Part shown: piece by piece, positions 6,913 to 15,307 of the stretch
Layout of the letters: every line of letters begins with the position of its first letter
Position numbering within the stretch: the first letter of the stretch is position 1
Assembly (NCBI GenBank): GCA_964644705.1
Contig: CAZXYF010000037.1
Location: 1 to 21,457 of the forward strand
Origin: CAZXYF01 sp964644705
GTDB lineage: Bacteria; Planctomycetota; Brocadiia; SM23-32
DNA: 21,457 nt
Direction of reading: 5' to 3'
The notes under the pieces: model-generated
The model's input: the letters and a program-made list of their open reading frames with translations, nothing else
Databases searched by the model: none
Told to the model about the DNA's origin: nothing
Position numbers and translations under genes: made by a program

Positions 6913-8229
6913 ATGATTCCAGAGATTTTACGGACAACGTCGGACGATTTTGAGGAGATGTTTAACGCCCTGGAAACGCGACGAGAGGCGGGGCAGGGCT
7001 TTCAAACGGGCGAGCGGGACAGCGCCCATCAGCGTGTGCAGGAAATCGTTCGTGATGTCCGCCGTCGGGGCGATGAGGCGTTACTGGAATATACGGAACG
7101 TTTCGATGGCATCGCGCTGGCACCGGACCGTATGCAGGTCAGTGAGGACGAGATGGATGCGGCGCTGGAATCGATCCCGCATCACCTGTGCGAGTCACTG
7201 GAGAAGGCAGCCCACCGCATTCGGACGTTTCAGGAGCGGATTAAGGTAGAAGATCCCGATCCGATCCGGGAGGAGAATCGGGAGGTGGGTCTTCGCTATA
7301 CCCCGGTGGATGCGGCCGGCATCTGTGTGCCCGGTGCGTCCGCCTCGCTTGCCTCCAGTGTGCTGATGAACGTCATACCGGCGGTGGTGGCCGGCGTGGA
7401 ACGCGTTGTGATGATTACCCCGCCCCAGACCGATGGTACGGTCTCGGCGGCCCGGCTGGCGGCGGCGCGGATTGCTGGAGCCACGGAAATTTACCGGGTT
7501 TTCGGTGCGCAGGGCGTGGCGGCGATCGCGTTTGGTACCGAAACTGTTCCCCGGGTGGATTTCATTGCCGGACCGGGCAATGTGTACGTCGCCACGGCCA
7601 AAAAAATCGTGTACGGACGGAGTGGAATCGATATGATCGCCGGTCCCAGCGAGGTTGTCGTGATTGCCGATGAGTCGGCAAAGCCCGAATGGGTGGCAGC
7701 GGAACTGCTGGCCCAGGCCGAGCATACTCACGGGAGCGCCATCCTGGTGACCGATCACGAGCCGCTGGCCCGGGCGATCCCGGACCATCTGGATGAACAG
7801 GCAGAGCGCCTCCTGAATCCCGGTGAGGTTGAGGCCTGCCTGGAAGAGTTTGGCGCCATCGTGCTGGCGGAAGATATGGATGAGTGCGCCCAGGTGACGA
7901 ATCGCGTGGCCCCCGAACATCTTATTATCATGACCGATGAGCCGGACGAGGTGGGGGCGGAGATCCGTCATGCCGGGGCCATGTTTCTCGGGCATTATTC
8001 ACCGGTGGCCGTGGGGGATTACATGGCCGGTCCGTCCCACACCCTCCCAACCGGAACGACCGCGCGTTTCAGCAGCGGCCTGACTGTCAATCATTTCCGC
8101 AAAAGCACCAGTTACATGCGGTACAGCCAGCGGGGGTTGGAAGACGATGCTAAGTCCATCTGTACGATCGCCGAATCCGAGCACCTGGCCGCTCACGCCC
8201 GCTCGGTGCGGGTGCGATTGGAAGATTGA
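6913..8229 (+). CDS. hisD: Histidinol dehydrogenase
   Basis: HisD carries out the last two steps of histidine synthesis, oxidising L-histidinol to L-histidine with two NAD+ and a zinc ion in the cytoplasm. The 438 residues match the family (about 430). Motifs in order: GICVPGASASL (136-146), DFIAGPGNVYVATAKK (216-231), AGPSE (243-247), the zinc ligands Gln268 and His271 in AQAEH, the catalytic pair Glu335-His336 in APEHL, Asp369 in VGDYMAGPSHTLPT, and His428 in the final LAAHA. All expected active-site residues are present. The ATG at 6913 is preceded by a modest GTGAGTGAAG. No other his genes lie in the window, so hisD stands apart from any his operon. It converges with nadB, with 60 bases between the stops. 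Confidence 0.97.
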   Translation: MIPEILRTTSDDFEEMFNALETRREAGQGFQTGERDSAHQRVQEIVRDVRRRGDEALLEYTERFDGIALAPDRMQVSEDEMDAALESIPHHLCESLEKAAHRIRTFQERIKVEDPDPIREENREVGLRYTPVDAAGICVPGASASLASSVLMNVIPAVVAGVERVVMITPPQTDGTVSAARLAAARIAGATEIYRVFGAQGVAAIAFGTETVPRVDFIAGPGNVYVATAKKIVYGRSGIDMIAGPSEVVVIADESAKPEWVAAELLAQAEHTHGSAILVTDHEPLARAIPDHLDEQAERLLNPGEVEACLEEFGAIVLAEDMDECAQVTNRVAPEHLIIMTDEPDEVGAEIRHAGAMFLGHYSPVAVGDYMAGPSHTLPTGTTARFSSGLTVNHFRKSTSYMRYSQRGLEDDAKSICTIAESEHLAAHARSVRVRLED

Positions 8230-8289
8230 GTGGCTTCTGGATGCCGGCGGCTGGCGGATAGTGGTCAGCCCCTTCCGGACAACCCCTCT

Positions 8290-9912
8290 TCACAACCATT
8301 CATCCCCGGTTTTGGACATGATGATGTGGCGTCGCCAGTGATCACTGGTTTCCGGGTAGTCGGTGCGATAGTGGACGCCGCGGGATTCGGTTCGTTGCCG
8401 GGCGCACATGCTGATCAGGCGCGAGACGGCAAGCATGTTCTGGAGCTGCCAGCCCTGCGGGTGTTCGAACTCCTTGTCCATGACGTATCGGCACCAGAAA
8501 GTGATCATGTCCAGTGCCTCGTCCAGATCCTCTTCGTTCCGTTCCACGCCCACGCTTCTCCACATCACGCTACGCAGTGAATTTTCCACGTCCGTCAGGT
8601 TGAGACGACCGTAAGCGGGTTCCTGGGGAATACCCTGAAGCGCGCGAACGGGAGGCGCCTCTTCGATGTTCTGGCAGGTTTTGGCCGCGCACTGACCGGC
8701 CCGATGTCCATACACCAATCCTTCGATCAGTGAATTGCTCCCCAGTCGGTTGGCTCCGTGCACGCCCGTGCAGGCCACTTCCCCGCACGCCAGCAGGTTC
8801 TGCACGTTCGTGCGGCCATGCTCATCCACCACGACGCCACCGATGTGGTAGTGGGCCGCCGGACGTACGGGGATCATCTCCTCCGGGATATTGAGTTCGA
8901 ATTCGTCGCAGAGGCGCGTGATGGTGGGGAAACGCTCCTCCAGATACTGGCGGGATTGCCCCGTTACATCCAGAAGAACGTGGGTATCACCGGTTCGTTT
9001 CATCTCCTCCACAATGCTCCGGCTGACCGCGTCGCGCGGGGCCAGTTCCGCATCGGGATGGTACTCGGGCATGAAGCGTTTTCCGGAACGATTGCGCAGC
9101 ACCGCGCCCTCGCCCCGGAGCGACTCGCTGATGAGAGCGCGGGAGGCTCCGGCAATATACAGTGCAGTGGGGTGAAACTGCATGAATTCCAGATCCTGAA
9201 GTTCCGTCCCCGCGCGCAACGCCATCGCCAAACCATCGCCCGTGGCCACCGAAGGATTCGTTGTCTCCCGGTAGAGGCGTCCGCATCCCCCCGTGGCCAG
9301 AATGGTTTGTTTGGCCCGGATCATCATCAATCCGTGCTCTTCGTTCCAGATGAGCGCCCCGTGGCAGGTCCCGTCATGGGTGAGCAGATCGATGACGAAG
9401 GTGTCGTCATACAGGGCGATTTGCTCATTCTGGCGGGCGTGGGAGGCCAATACCGATTCAATGGCAGCGCCCGTGGCATCGCCGTTCGCGTGCAAAATCC
9501 GGGCCCTGTCGTGGCCCCCTTCGCGGGTGTATGAGAGGTCACCATCGGACCGATCAAACTCCACTCCCAGAGTCATCAGATCATGTATCCGTTGAGGGGC
9601 CTCCTCGGTCAGGATACGTACGGCCTCGTCGTCGCAGATGCCCAGACCGGCCTCCACGGTATCGGCAAAATGTTCCTCCGGTGAGTCATCCCCCCGCAGC
9701 GCAACCGCTACCCCGCCCTGCGCGTCATACGTGTTGCTGTCCTCGACGCCCCCCTTGGTGGCAATCAGAACAGACCCGGCGGAGACGGCCTGGAGCGCGG
9801 CGGTGATGCCGGCCACCCCGCTGCCCAGCACCAGAACGTCAGTGAAGACCTGTGGCAGCTGATGGCTGCTGAAGTGGACGAGATATCGGCGGAGTTGCAG
9901 AGGTTCCCTCAT
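8290..9912 (-). CDS. nadB: L-aspartate oxidase
   Basis: NadB is an FAD enzyme that oxidises L-aspartate to iminoaspartate, the first step of de novo NAD synthesis. The 540 residues fit the family. The FAD-binding dinucleotide fold GSGVAG lies at 30-35, followed by the SNTYDAQGGVA flavin signature near 59-69. Further family segments are FMQFHPTALY with the substrate His, the RPAAHYHIGGVVVDEHGRT capping region, and GANRLGSNSLIEGLVYG near the C-terminal part of the FAD domain. A helical C-terminal domain follows, as in L-aspartate oxidase rather than short fumarate reductase subunits. No iron-sulfur partner subunit is adjacent, which also favours NadB. The start ATG at 9912 lacks a strong ribosome site. 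It is the last gene of the minus-strand run; nadA and nadC are not in the window. Confidence 0.95.
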   Translation of the reverse strand: MREPLQLRRYLVHFSSHQLPQVFTDVLVLGSGVAGITAALQAVSAGSVLIATKGGVEDSNTYDAQGGVAVALRGDDSPEEHFADTVEAGLGICDDEAVRILTEEAPQRIHDLMTLGVEFDRSDGDLSYTREGGHDRARILHANGDATGAAIESVLASHARQNEQIALYDDTFVIDLLTHDGTCHGALIWNEEHGLMMIRAKQTILATGGCGRLYRETTNPSVATGDGLAMALRAGTELQDLEFMQFHPTALYIAGASRALISESLRGEGAVLRNRSGKRFMPEYHPDAELAPRDAVSRSIVEEMKRTGDTHVLLDVTGQSRQYLEERFPTITRLCDEFELNIPEEMIPVRPAAHYHIGGVVVDEHGRTNVQNLLACGEVACTGVHGANRLGSNSLIEGLVYGHRAGQCAAKTCQNIEEAPPVRALQGIPQEPAYGRLNLTDVENSLRSVMWRSVGVERNEEDLDEALDMITFWCRYVMDKEFEHPQGWQLQNMLAVSRLISMCARQRTESRGVHYRTDYPETSDHWRRHIIMSKTGDEWL

Positions 9913-9973
9913 GCTTCACATGAGCTCCCATTTGTTGGATGGTGGGGTAGTCGTGGCGAACATAAACTCGAGA

Positions 9974-10687
9974 TTATCGCGATTCTTCGTCGGGACGTTC
10001 GTTGATGAGAACGGGGCGGAAATCAATGTTATCCGCACTGACGCATCGGTAGGTTATCCCATCCCGTTCGCCCTCAAAAGCTTCCTCGGTGTAATCACCG
10101 TGCACATGGCCGTAAATCACGCGAGAAATTCCGGCGTCGGCGGCCATGTGACAGAGTTCGCTGGTGTGCTCGTGATCCAGAGGCGGGTAGTGGAACATGG
10201 CAATAGCTTCGTCCCACTCGAGTTCAGCCAGGGAGTTGAGCGAGAGCTGGAATCGATGCTGGGCACGATTCCAGTATTTCTCATCCTCTTCGGGATCATA
10301 TTCGCTCATCCCGGGCCAGGGCCAGCCCCGGACGCCGCAGATGGCTAAGCCGTCCCGAACCGCCGCGTCGAACCGAATCAGGTGCATGCTGTCGCCCGTG
10401 GCCCGCCGGACTTTGGAGGGGCTGCTATACCAGTAGTCGTGGTTTCCCCGGATAAAGTATTTCTCGCCCGGTAGCTGGTCGATGAACTGAAGATCGGGCT
10501 GAGCTTCGTCCAGCTTCATTGCCCAGCTCAGATCACCGGGAATCAGTACGATATCACGGGGGCCGACGACCTTACGCCAGTTTTCGGCAATTTTGGCGTC
10601 GTGGTTCTCCCATTCCGGACCAAATATATCCATCGGTTTCTCACCGGAATCGGAGAGGTGCAGGTCAGCAATGCCAAACACTTTCAT
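9974..10687 (-). CDS. Metallophosphoesterase, predicted phosphohydrolase
   Basis: This is a calcineurin-like metallophosphoesterase of 237 residues with a dimetal active site; the substrate is unknown. The five family motifs are all present: DLHL (Asp8, His10), GDLSWAM (Asp52), GNHDYW (Asn82, His83), FHYPP (His166) and GHVHG (His194, His196). The particular wording GDLSWAM and RGNHDYW resembles the COG1768 predicted-phosphohydrolase group, from memory. No signal peptide is visible, so it is probably cytoplasmic. It sits 94 bases after yajC and 61 bases before nadB on the same strand, so co-transcription is plausible but not certain. The start ATG at 10687 places the first motif at residue 7, as usual for the family. 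Confidence 0.9.
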   Translation of the reverse strand: MKVFGIADLHLSDSGEKPMDIFGPEWENHDAKIAENWRKVVGPRDIVLIPGDLSWAMKLDEAQPDLQFIDQLPGEKYFIRGNHDYWYSSPSKVRRATGDSMHLIRFDAAVRDGLAICGVRGWPWPGMSEYDPEEDEKYWNRAQHRFQLSLNSLAELEWDEAIAMFHYPPLDHEHTSELCHMAADAGISRVIYGHVHGDYTEEAFEGERDGITYRCVSADNIDFRPVLINERPDEESR

Positions 10688-10781
10688 GGTAATCTCTACT
10701 CTCGCCTTCTGGTCATCCTATCCGCGGAAACGTGCGAAGGAGCAGGCTGTCCACTCGGGTGATAGCGGGATGTTCGCCCAA

Positions 10782-11153
10782 TCAGGTATTCTCCTCTTCA
10801 TCTTCCTCGCCCACATATCCCGAAACCGCCTGCCGCGTGATGTGCATCCGTACGTCATTTTCCTCATCAACGCAGAGTTCGAAAGTGTCTTCATCCATAC
10901 CGGTCACACGTCCCTGGAAACCCCCAATAGTAACGACCTCATCATCGACCTGAATGCCGTCGATGAGCTCCTCGCGTTCCTGCCGTTTCTTTTTCTGAGA
11001 GCGGCTTTGCATCCAGAAGAAAATGACAAGAATGATGATCAGGGGGATAAACAGAGTGAGTCCTCCTCCAGCTCCACCGCCGCCAGATTCGCCGGATCCG
11101 CCGCCCTGTCCGCTTTCCTGTGCCAGTAAAGTCAGTGTGTACAATAATTCCAT
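10782..11153 (-). CDS. yajC: Preprotein translocase accessory subunit YajC
   Basis: YajC is a small membrane protein that associates with SecDF and the Sec translocon. The 123 residues comprise a Gly/Ser-rich N-terminal stretch (15-31), one membrane helix (32-49, LTLFIPLIIILVIFFWM), the basic SRSQKKKRQERE segment right after it, and the conserved domain DEVVTIGGFQGRVTGMDEDTF. The C-terminus is very acidic. The glycine-rich N-terminal insert is longer than in Escherichia coli YajC. Its ATG shares one base with the tgt stop codon (TGATG), indicating translational coupling. In many bacteria secD and secF follow yajC; here they do not, and a metallophosphoesterase comes next. Confidence 0.92.
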   Translation of the reverse strand: MELLYTLTLLAQESGQGGGSGESGGGGAGGGLTLFIPLIIILVIFFWMQSRSQKKKRQEREELIDGIQVDDEVVTIGGFQGRVTGMDEDTFELCVDEENDVRMHITRQAVSGYVGEEDEEENT

Positions 11154-12268
11154 CAGTCTTCTTCCTTCCTGTATGTCCGTAAAAACTGTTCCTTGAATGA
11201 GGAAAACGCTCCATCACGAATGGCCGATCTGGCGTCCTCCATCATTCGGTGATAAAACCATAAATTATGCATTGTCAGCAGAATGGGGCCCAGCATCTCT
11301 TTCGTTCGAAAGAGGTGATGTATGTACCCGCGAGAGTATAACCGGCACGTCGTGCAGTCGCAACCTTCTTCCACCGGTCCAGATTCCTGTTTGTGCCCGC
11401 TATTGCGCATTCGGACGCGGCCGTGTCGGGTGAACGCCGTTGCGTTACGGCCCATTCGCGTGGGGGCAACGCAATCAAACATATCAATGCCCTGGGAAAC
11501 GGCCTCGAGCACGTCTTCGGGGAAACCCACCCCCATCAGGTAGCGGGGTTTGTTCCCCGGTAACAGAGGTGCTGTGAATTCAACGGCGCCGCGTCGCGAT
11601 GCCTCGTCTTCCCCTACGCTGACCCCACCGATGGCGTAGCCGTCAAAATCCATTGCTTCCAGGCGCTCCGCGCATTCCTCCCGCAGGTCCTCAAACACCC
11701 CGCCCTGGACAATGGCGAACAACGACTGGTCCTGCCGGTCATGAATATCGCGGCAGGTTTGAGCCCAGCGGATGGTGCGCTCCACCGCCGTGCGCGCCTC
11801 TTCTTTGCTGCAGGGGCAGGGAGGACACTCATCGAGCACCATGGCGATGTCCGACCCCAGCGTTTGTTGAATGTCCATTGCCTCTTCCGGACCCAAAAAC
11901 ATGGTTGAACCGTCTCGCGGGCTTTTGAATTCCACCCCCTCATCGCTGATGTCGCGCAGTTCCGCCAGCGAAAACACCTGGTATCCACCGCTGTCGGTGA
12001 GGATGGGTTTATCCCAGCCCATGAACGCATGCAGCTCCCCAAGTTCGCCGATGAGGTCGGCTCCGGGAGTCAGTTCAAGATGGTAGGTGTTGGCCAGTAG
12101 CATCTGCGAACCACACTCCTCCACCTGTTGCGGCATGAGCCCTTTGACCGAGGCTCGCGTCGCCACGGGGGCGAAAACTGGAGTGTCGACAGCTCCGTGC
12201 CGGACCGTTAGCCGTCCGGTACGGGCGCTGGATCTGGCATCGGACGCGCTGATATTGAATGAAAACAT
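11153..12268 (-). CDS. tgt: tRNA-guanine transglycosylase (queuine/preQ1)
   Basis: Tgt swaps guanine 34 of GUN-anticodon tRNAs for the queuosine precursor preQ1. From the chosen start it has 371 residues. The motifs are LTDSGGYQVFS with Asp92, the IVQGG segment, YAIGGVSVGE, FDCVAPTRMGRNATAFT with the nucleophile Asp265, and the zinc site CDCTTC plus His334 (Cys303, Cys305, Cys308). Positions track the Escherichia coli enzyme closely. The frame is open to an ATG at 12331, just after the upstream stop. The ATG at 12268 (MFSFNI) fits the family N-terminus, but neither start has a clear ribosome site. The SpoIID-like gene ends 74 bases upstream. queH in the same run supplies a later step of the pathway; queA is not in the window. 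Confidence 0.95.
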   Translation of the reverse strand: MFSFNISASDARSSARTGRLTVRHGAVDTPVFAPVATRASVKGLMPQQVEECGSQMLLANTYHLELTPGADLIGELGELHAFMGWDKPILTDSGGYQVFSLAELRDISDEGVEFKSPRDGSTMFLGPEEAMDIQQTLGSDIAMVLDECPPCPCSKEEARTAVERTIRWAQTCRDIHDRQDQSLFAIVQGGVFEDLREECAERLEAMDFDGYAIGGVSVGEDEASRRGAVEFTAPLLPGNKPRYLMGVGFPEDVLEAVSQGIDMFDCVAPTRMGRNATAFTRHGRVRMRNSGHKQESGPVEEGCDCTTCRLYSRGYIHHLFRTKEMLGPILLTMHNLWFYHRMMEDARSAIRDGAFSSFKEQFLRTYRKEED

Positions 12269-12342
12269 GTGTAAAACCAGACATTGTAAATGGGTGAATT
12301 CGAAACGGCCTGAAGTGCCTCCCCCGGGCATTTCACGAGTCG

Positions 12343-13602
12343 TCAGTGCGCGTCAGAATGTATTGTCCCCAGGCGTGTGCCCGGGAAATAGTGGTGGAGT
12401 ATCTCCCGCCATGAATCCCCCTCTTCGGCCATTCCTCGTGCACCATACTGGCAGAGACCAACGCCATGCCCCCATCCGCGCCCCTCAAAACGGTACCCGT
12501 TTTCTCCAGGTATGATGCTGAACCAGGTGCTTCTGATTGTTCCTGAGCCGACGGCCATCCGGAAATCGGCGGCCGGGATCTCTTTGGAGTTATTGATAAG
12601 AAGCCGGGCCGCGCGGCCAAATTCATCCCGATCGACGACTATCATATGGTTGATCTCCTCAATGCCGCGCGCCTGGAGTTTCTGGGCGAGGGGGTCGTTC
12701 GATAGATACGAGTCCCACCGGTAGTAGGGACTGTTTTTGCACCACCGACATGTGGTGCCCTCCAGGGGGGGGATTCCGTGGGCGCCGAAAACGGATTCGG
12801 CGGGGACCGTATGCCCGCCGCAGGTGCTGTGGAAAAATGCGGGCAGTGGGCGGTTATGCCACCACAGTATCTGCTCCTTCGTTTCACGGACGGCCTTATC
12901 GGTACGCCGGGACTCCACGTATGTTCCCCGGTAAGCCATATCCAACCGGCTCAACCATCGGCGACCATCCGTATTGGTCATTCGGTGCCGCGCGAAGGTG
13001 CGCGCCGTGACGGCCTGCGCTTTAAGGGCGGCCAGCGGCCAGCGGGCGGGCATCTCGCTGGGCACCACCGACCGAACGTAATCTTCCAGAGGCAGGGTTT
13101 CCATCAGGACCAGTCGGGAGTCTTCGGTGCGGGATACTGCCAGCGTTCCCCGGTAGTGCTGGCCTTTGACTTTAAACAGGTCATCGCTTGGGTGGATCAC
13201 CAGCGTATCCGAACCGATGTCCCGACCATCCACTTTCAGCGCCTCGCCGCCCGCGGATACGGTTCGTGTCGTGCGATAGGTTTTCTCCTTCCATCTGGAT
13301 CCGCTCCCCGACTTCCACCGGCAGAGGCTGGCGGTGGAAATAGAGACCTGTTGGATATCATGGAAAAGCCGCACTTTAACCTCATGCGGCGAAGGTAGGG
13401 AAGGTGGGATGTGGTGGGGGCCCAGCCCGCCGTAACGCCGTGGTGGATGGCAGGAGGACAGTAGCAGGGCCAGCGCGCCCACAACCAGCAAGAGTGCGGC
13501 TCCGCCCCAGCACAAATTTCGGCCAATACGCGCAAAATGTGGACGCGTCTCCCGCTGAGGGGGAGGATTCGTGTCAGTTTGGTTGGTCGTATCGTGACCC
13601 AT
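12343..13602 (-). CDS. SpoIID/LytB-family protein, probable peptidoglycan lytic transglycosylase
   Basis: SpoIID enzymes cleave peptidoglycan strands lacking stem peptides; in spore-formers they drive engulfment, while in non-sporulating diderms related proteins are linked to cell-wall remodelling. The 419 residues have a hydrophobic segment at 31-50 ending in LLLSSC, so the protein is either a lipoprotein with an unusually long leader or membrane-anchored. The core carries LPLEDYVRSVVPSEMPARWP with the presumed catalytic Glu183, ALKAQAVTARTFA (192-204), FHSTCGGHT (257-265), a CRWC pair (285-288), and GRGWGHGVGLCQYGA (374-388). The ATG at 13602 has a GAGGAG ribosome site and lies 8 bases after queH. 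The substrate and function in this organism are inference; nothing else suggests sporulation. Confidence 0.9.
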   Translation of the reverse strand: MGHDTTNQTDTNPPPQRETRPHFARIGRNLCWGGAALLLVVGALALLLSSCHPPRRYGGLGPHHIPPSLPSPHEVKVRLFHDIQQVSISTASLCRWKSGSGSRWKEKTYRTTRTVSAGGEALKVDGRDIGSDTLVIHPSDDLFKVKGQHYRGTLAVSRTEDSRLVLMETLPLEDYVRSVVPSEMPARWPLAALKAQAVTARTFARHRMTNTDGRRWLSRLDMAYRGTYVESRRTDKAVRETKEQILWWHNRPLPAFFHSTCGGHTVPAESVFGAHGIPPLEGTTCRWCKNSPYYRWDSYLSNDPLAQKLQARGIEEINHMIVVDRDEFGRAARLLINNSKEIPAADFRMAVGSGTIRSTWFSIIPGENGYRFEGRGWGHGVGLCQYGARGMAEEGDSWREILHHYFPGTRLGTIHSDAH

Positions 13603-13610
13603 TGTGCTCC

Positions 13611-14171
13611 TCAGCTGCCATCGCCCTTATACAGGTGGCGTTTGGTGTTCTGGTAGCGTTCCTTTTCGCTGAAAATGCATCCGCAGTACTGCTGACGATA
13701 GAGGTTCATCCGTTTGGCTTCGCTCTGATTATAGTCGTGAAGGTCGCGCCAATCGCGCTGGAGGAACTCAATGCCATGTTTCTGAGCCGCCTCGCAGCCG
13801 ACTTCAGTGATGAGGGAATGATCCTGGTGGGTGCTGGTGAAAAGCGTGGTGGTGAAGGCGTCAAATCCCTTTTCGCGGGCGATCCTGGCCGTATGGGCCA
13901 GTCGCATCCGATAGCAGTCCACACATCGGTGATCCTGCTCCCAGTCGGCTGTGCGGAGAAAACTGCGCAATCCATAATCCTCCTCGCAGATGATGTCCAC
14001 TTTGAGTCGATCACGCAGAACTTTCACCGCTTTGAGGCGTCTTCGAAATTCAATCATCGGGTGGATGTTGGGATTGTAGAAATATCCCGTAACAGCATGG
14101 CCCTCATCGGTCAGTTTTTCATGGGGGCCGATAAAGCAGATAGCGCAGCATGTGTGGAGAAGTATGCGCAT
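13611..14171 (-). CDS. queH: Epoxyqueuosine reductase QueH
   Basis: QueH (formerly DUF208) reduces epoxyqueuosine to queuosine in tRNA, replacing the unrelated cobalamin-dependent QueG. The 186 residues start with the LLHTCCA motif (Cys8-Cys9), then have YFYNPNIHP (30-38), CVDCYRMRL (Cys83, Cys86) and a late YCGCIFSE (Cys163, Cys165). These cysteines are the expected iron-sulfur and redox ligands. The gene starts 6 bases after ruvB, with a GATGAGG ribosome site within the ruvB end, and is followed 8 bases later by the SpoIID-like gene, so it is firmly within the operon. Presence alongside tgt supports the queuosine assignment. No queG-like gene is in the window. Confidence 0.94.
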   Translation of the reverse strand: MRILLHTCCAICFIGPHEKLTDEGHAVTGYFYNPNIHPMIEFRRRLKAVKVLRDRLKVDIICEEDYGLRSFLRTADWEQDHRCVDCYRMRLAHTARIAREKGFDAFTTTLFTSTHQDHSLITEVGCEAAQKHGIEFLQRDWRDLHDYNQSEAKRMNLYRQQYCGCIFSEKERYQNTKRHLYKGDGS

Positions 14172-14177
14172 GCGGCC

Positions 14178-15212
14178 TCATCCGAACAGGTCAGGTTGGT
14201 CCATCTCGTCCGGCACTTCACCGGGTTCCAGGTCGAGATAGTCGAATCCACGGGGAGTGAGAACACGGCCACGCGGGGTTTTTTCCAGCAGCCCCCGGCG
14301 GATAAGGTAGGGCTCATACACCTCTTCGATGGTATCTCCTTGCTCCCCCACGACAACGGCGAGGGTTTTAAGTCCGATGGGGTTTCCGCCGTTTTGGGCC
14401 ACGGCGCGCAGTATGCGTCGATCCATCTCGCACAGGCCGTTATCATCGACCCCCAGCATTCTCAACCCCTCTTCCGCCACCTCTTTGGTGATCTGTTCGC
14501 TGCCCTGGGCATGGGCCACGTCGCGGATGCGCCGGAGGTACCGATTGGCAACACGCGGCGTGCCCCGAGCACACTCGGCCATGCACATGGCTGCATCCTC
14601 GGAAATCTCCAGATCCAGCCGTCTGGCGCTGGCCAGGATGATCCGTTTGAGCTCGGCGGGGGGGTAATAATGCAGCCGTTCGGAGATCTGGAAGCGGGAG
14701 CGGATTGGTGCGCTCAGCAAGCCCTCGCGAGTGGTTGCTCCGATGAGTGTGAACGGTTGCAGGGGGAGGGTGACCGACCGGCTATGAGGGCCGGGATCGA
14801 TCACGATACTGATCTCGTAATCCTCCATGGCGGTGTAGAGATACTCCTCGACCCGTGCGTCCAGCCGGTGGACTTCGTCGATAAAGAGCACGTCGCCCTG
14901 CTGGAGGTTCGTGAGGATACCGACAAGATCCCGCGGCTTTGCCAGAGCGGGTCCGCTGGTTGATCGGATGGAGGAGTCCATCTCGTTGGCCAGAATGAAG
15001 GCCAGGGTGGTTTTCCCCAGTCCGGGGGGGCCGCTGAGCAGAACGTGATCGAGGCTTTCCTCCCGTTTCTGGGCGCCGGAGACCCAGGTTTTCAGGTTGC
15101 CCACCACATCGCTCTGCCCCACGAATCCCCTGAAAGTCTCAGGGCGCAAGGAGGGCTCAACCACTCGATCCTCTTCCTGCGGCAGGCCTGAATAGATTGC
15201 GTCTTCGCTCAT
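14178..15212 (-). CDS. ruvB: Holliday junction branch-migration ATPase RuvB
   Basis: RuvB is the hexameric AAA+ motor that, with RuvA, moves Holliday junctions along DNA. The 344 residues begin with the family's SLRPETFRGFVGQ segment (21-33), then Walker A GPPGLGKTT (61-69), Walker B FIDEVHRL (110-117), the sensor segment GATTREG (158-164) and SAPIRSRF carrying the Arg finger region. The C-terminal winged helix includes NGGNPIGLKTLA and the LTPRGFDYL motif. The start ATG at 15212 has GGAG 12 bases upstream, a somewhat distant ribosome site. It lies 95 bases after ruvA, an unusually wide gap for this pair, and 6 bases before queH. No ruvC is present in the window. Confidence 0.98.
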   Translation of the reverse strand: MSEDAIYSGLPQEEDRVVEPSLRPETFRGFVGQSDVVGNLKTWVSGAQKREESLDHVLLSGPPGLGKTTLAFILANEMDSSIRSTSGPALAKPRDLVGILTNLQQGDVLFIDEVHRLDARVEEYLYTAMEDYEISIVIDPGPHSRSVTLPLQPFTLIGATTREGLLSAPIRSRFQISERLHYYPPAELKRIILASARRLDLEISEDAAMCMAECARGTPRVANRYLRRIRDVAHAQGSEQITKEVAEEGLRMLGVDDNGLCEMDRRILRAVAQNGGNPIGLKTLAVVVGEQGDTIEEVYEPYLIRRGLLEKTPRGRVLTPRGFDYLDLEPGEVPDEMDQPDLFG

Positions 15213-15307
15213 AGATTCGGATTCTCCACGGGGAATGGGAACCGGGCGATAGCTGAGTGGGCCCGTTGCGTGGGGGTGACCCAGGTTGCTGCGAATGACA
15301 GAGCCGG

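Noticed and set aside
8230..8289. A bidirectional terminator between hisD and nadB
   Set aside because: A GGCTG/CAGCC pairing (8249-8270) exists, but it has a 12-base loop and no T-run on either side.
13404..14963. A 519-codon open frame on the plus strand
   Set aside because: It lies antisense to spoIID, queH and ruvB, whose products are unmistakable. It has no recognisable domain; long antisense frames are common at this base composition.
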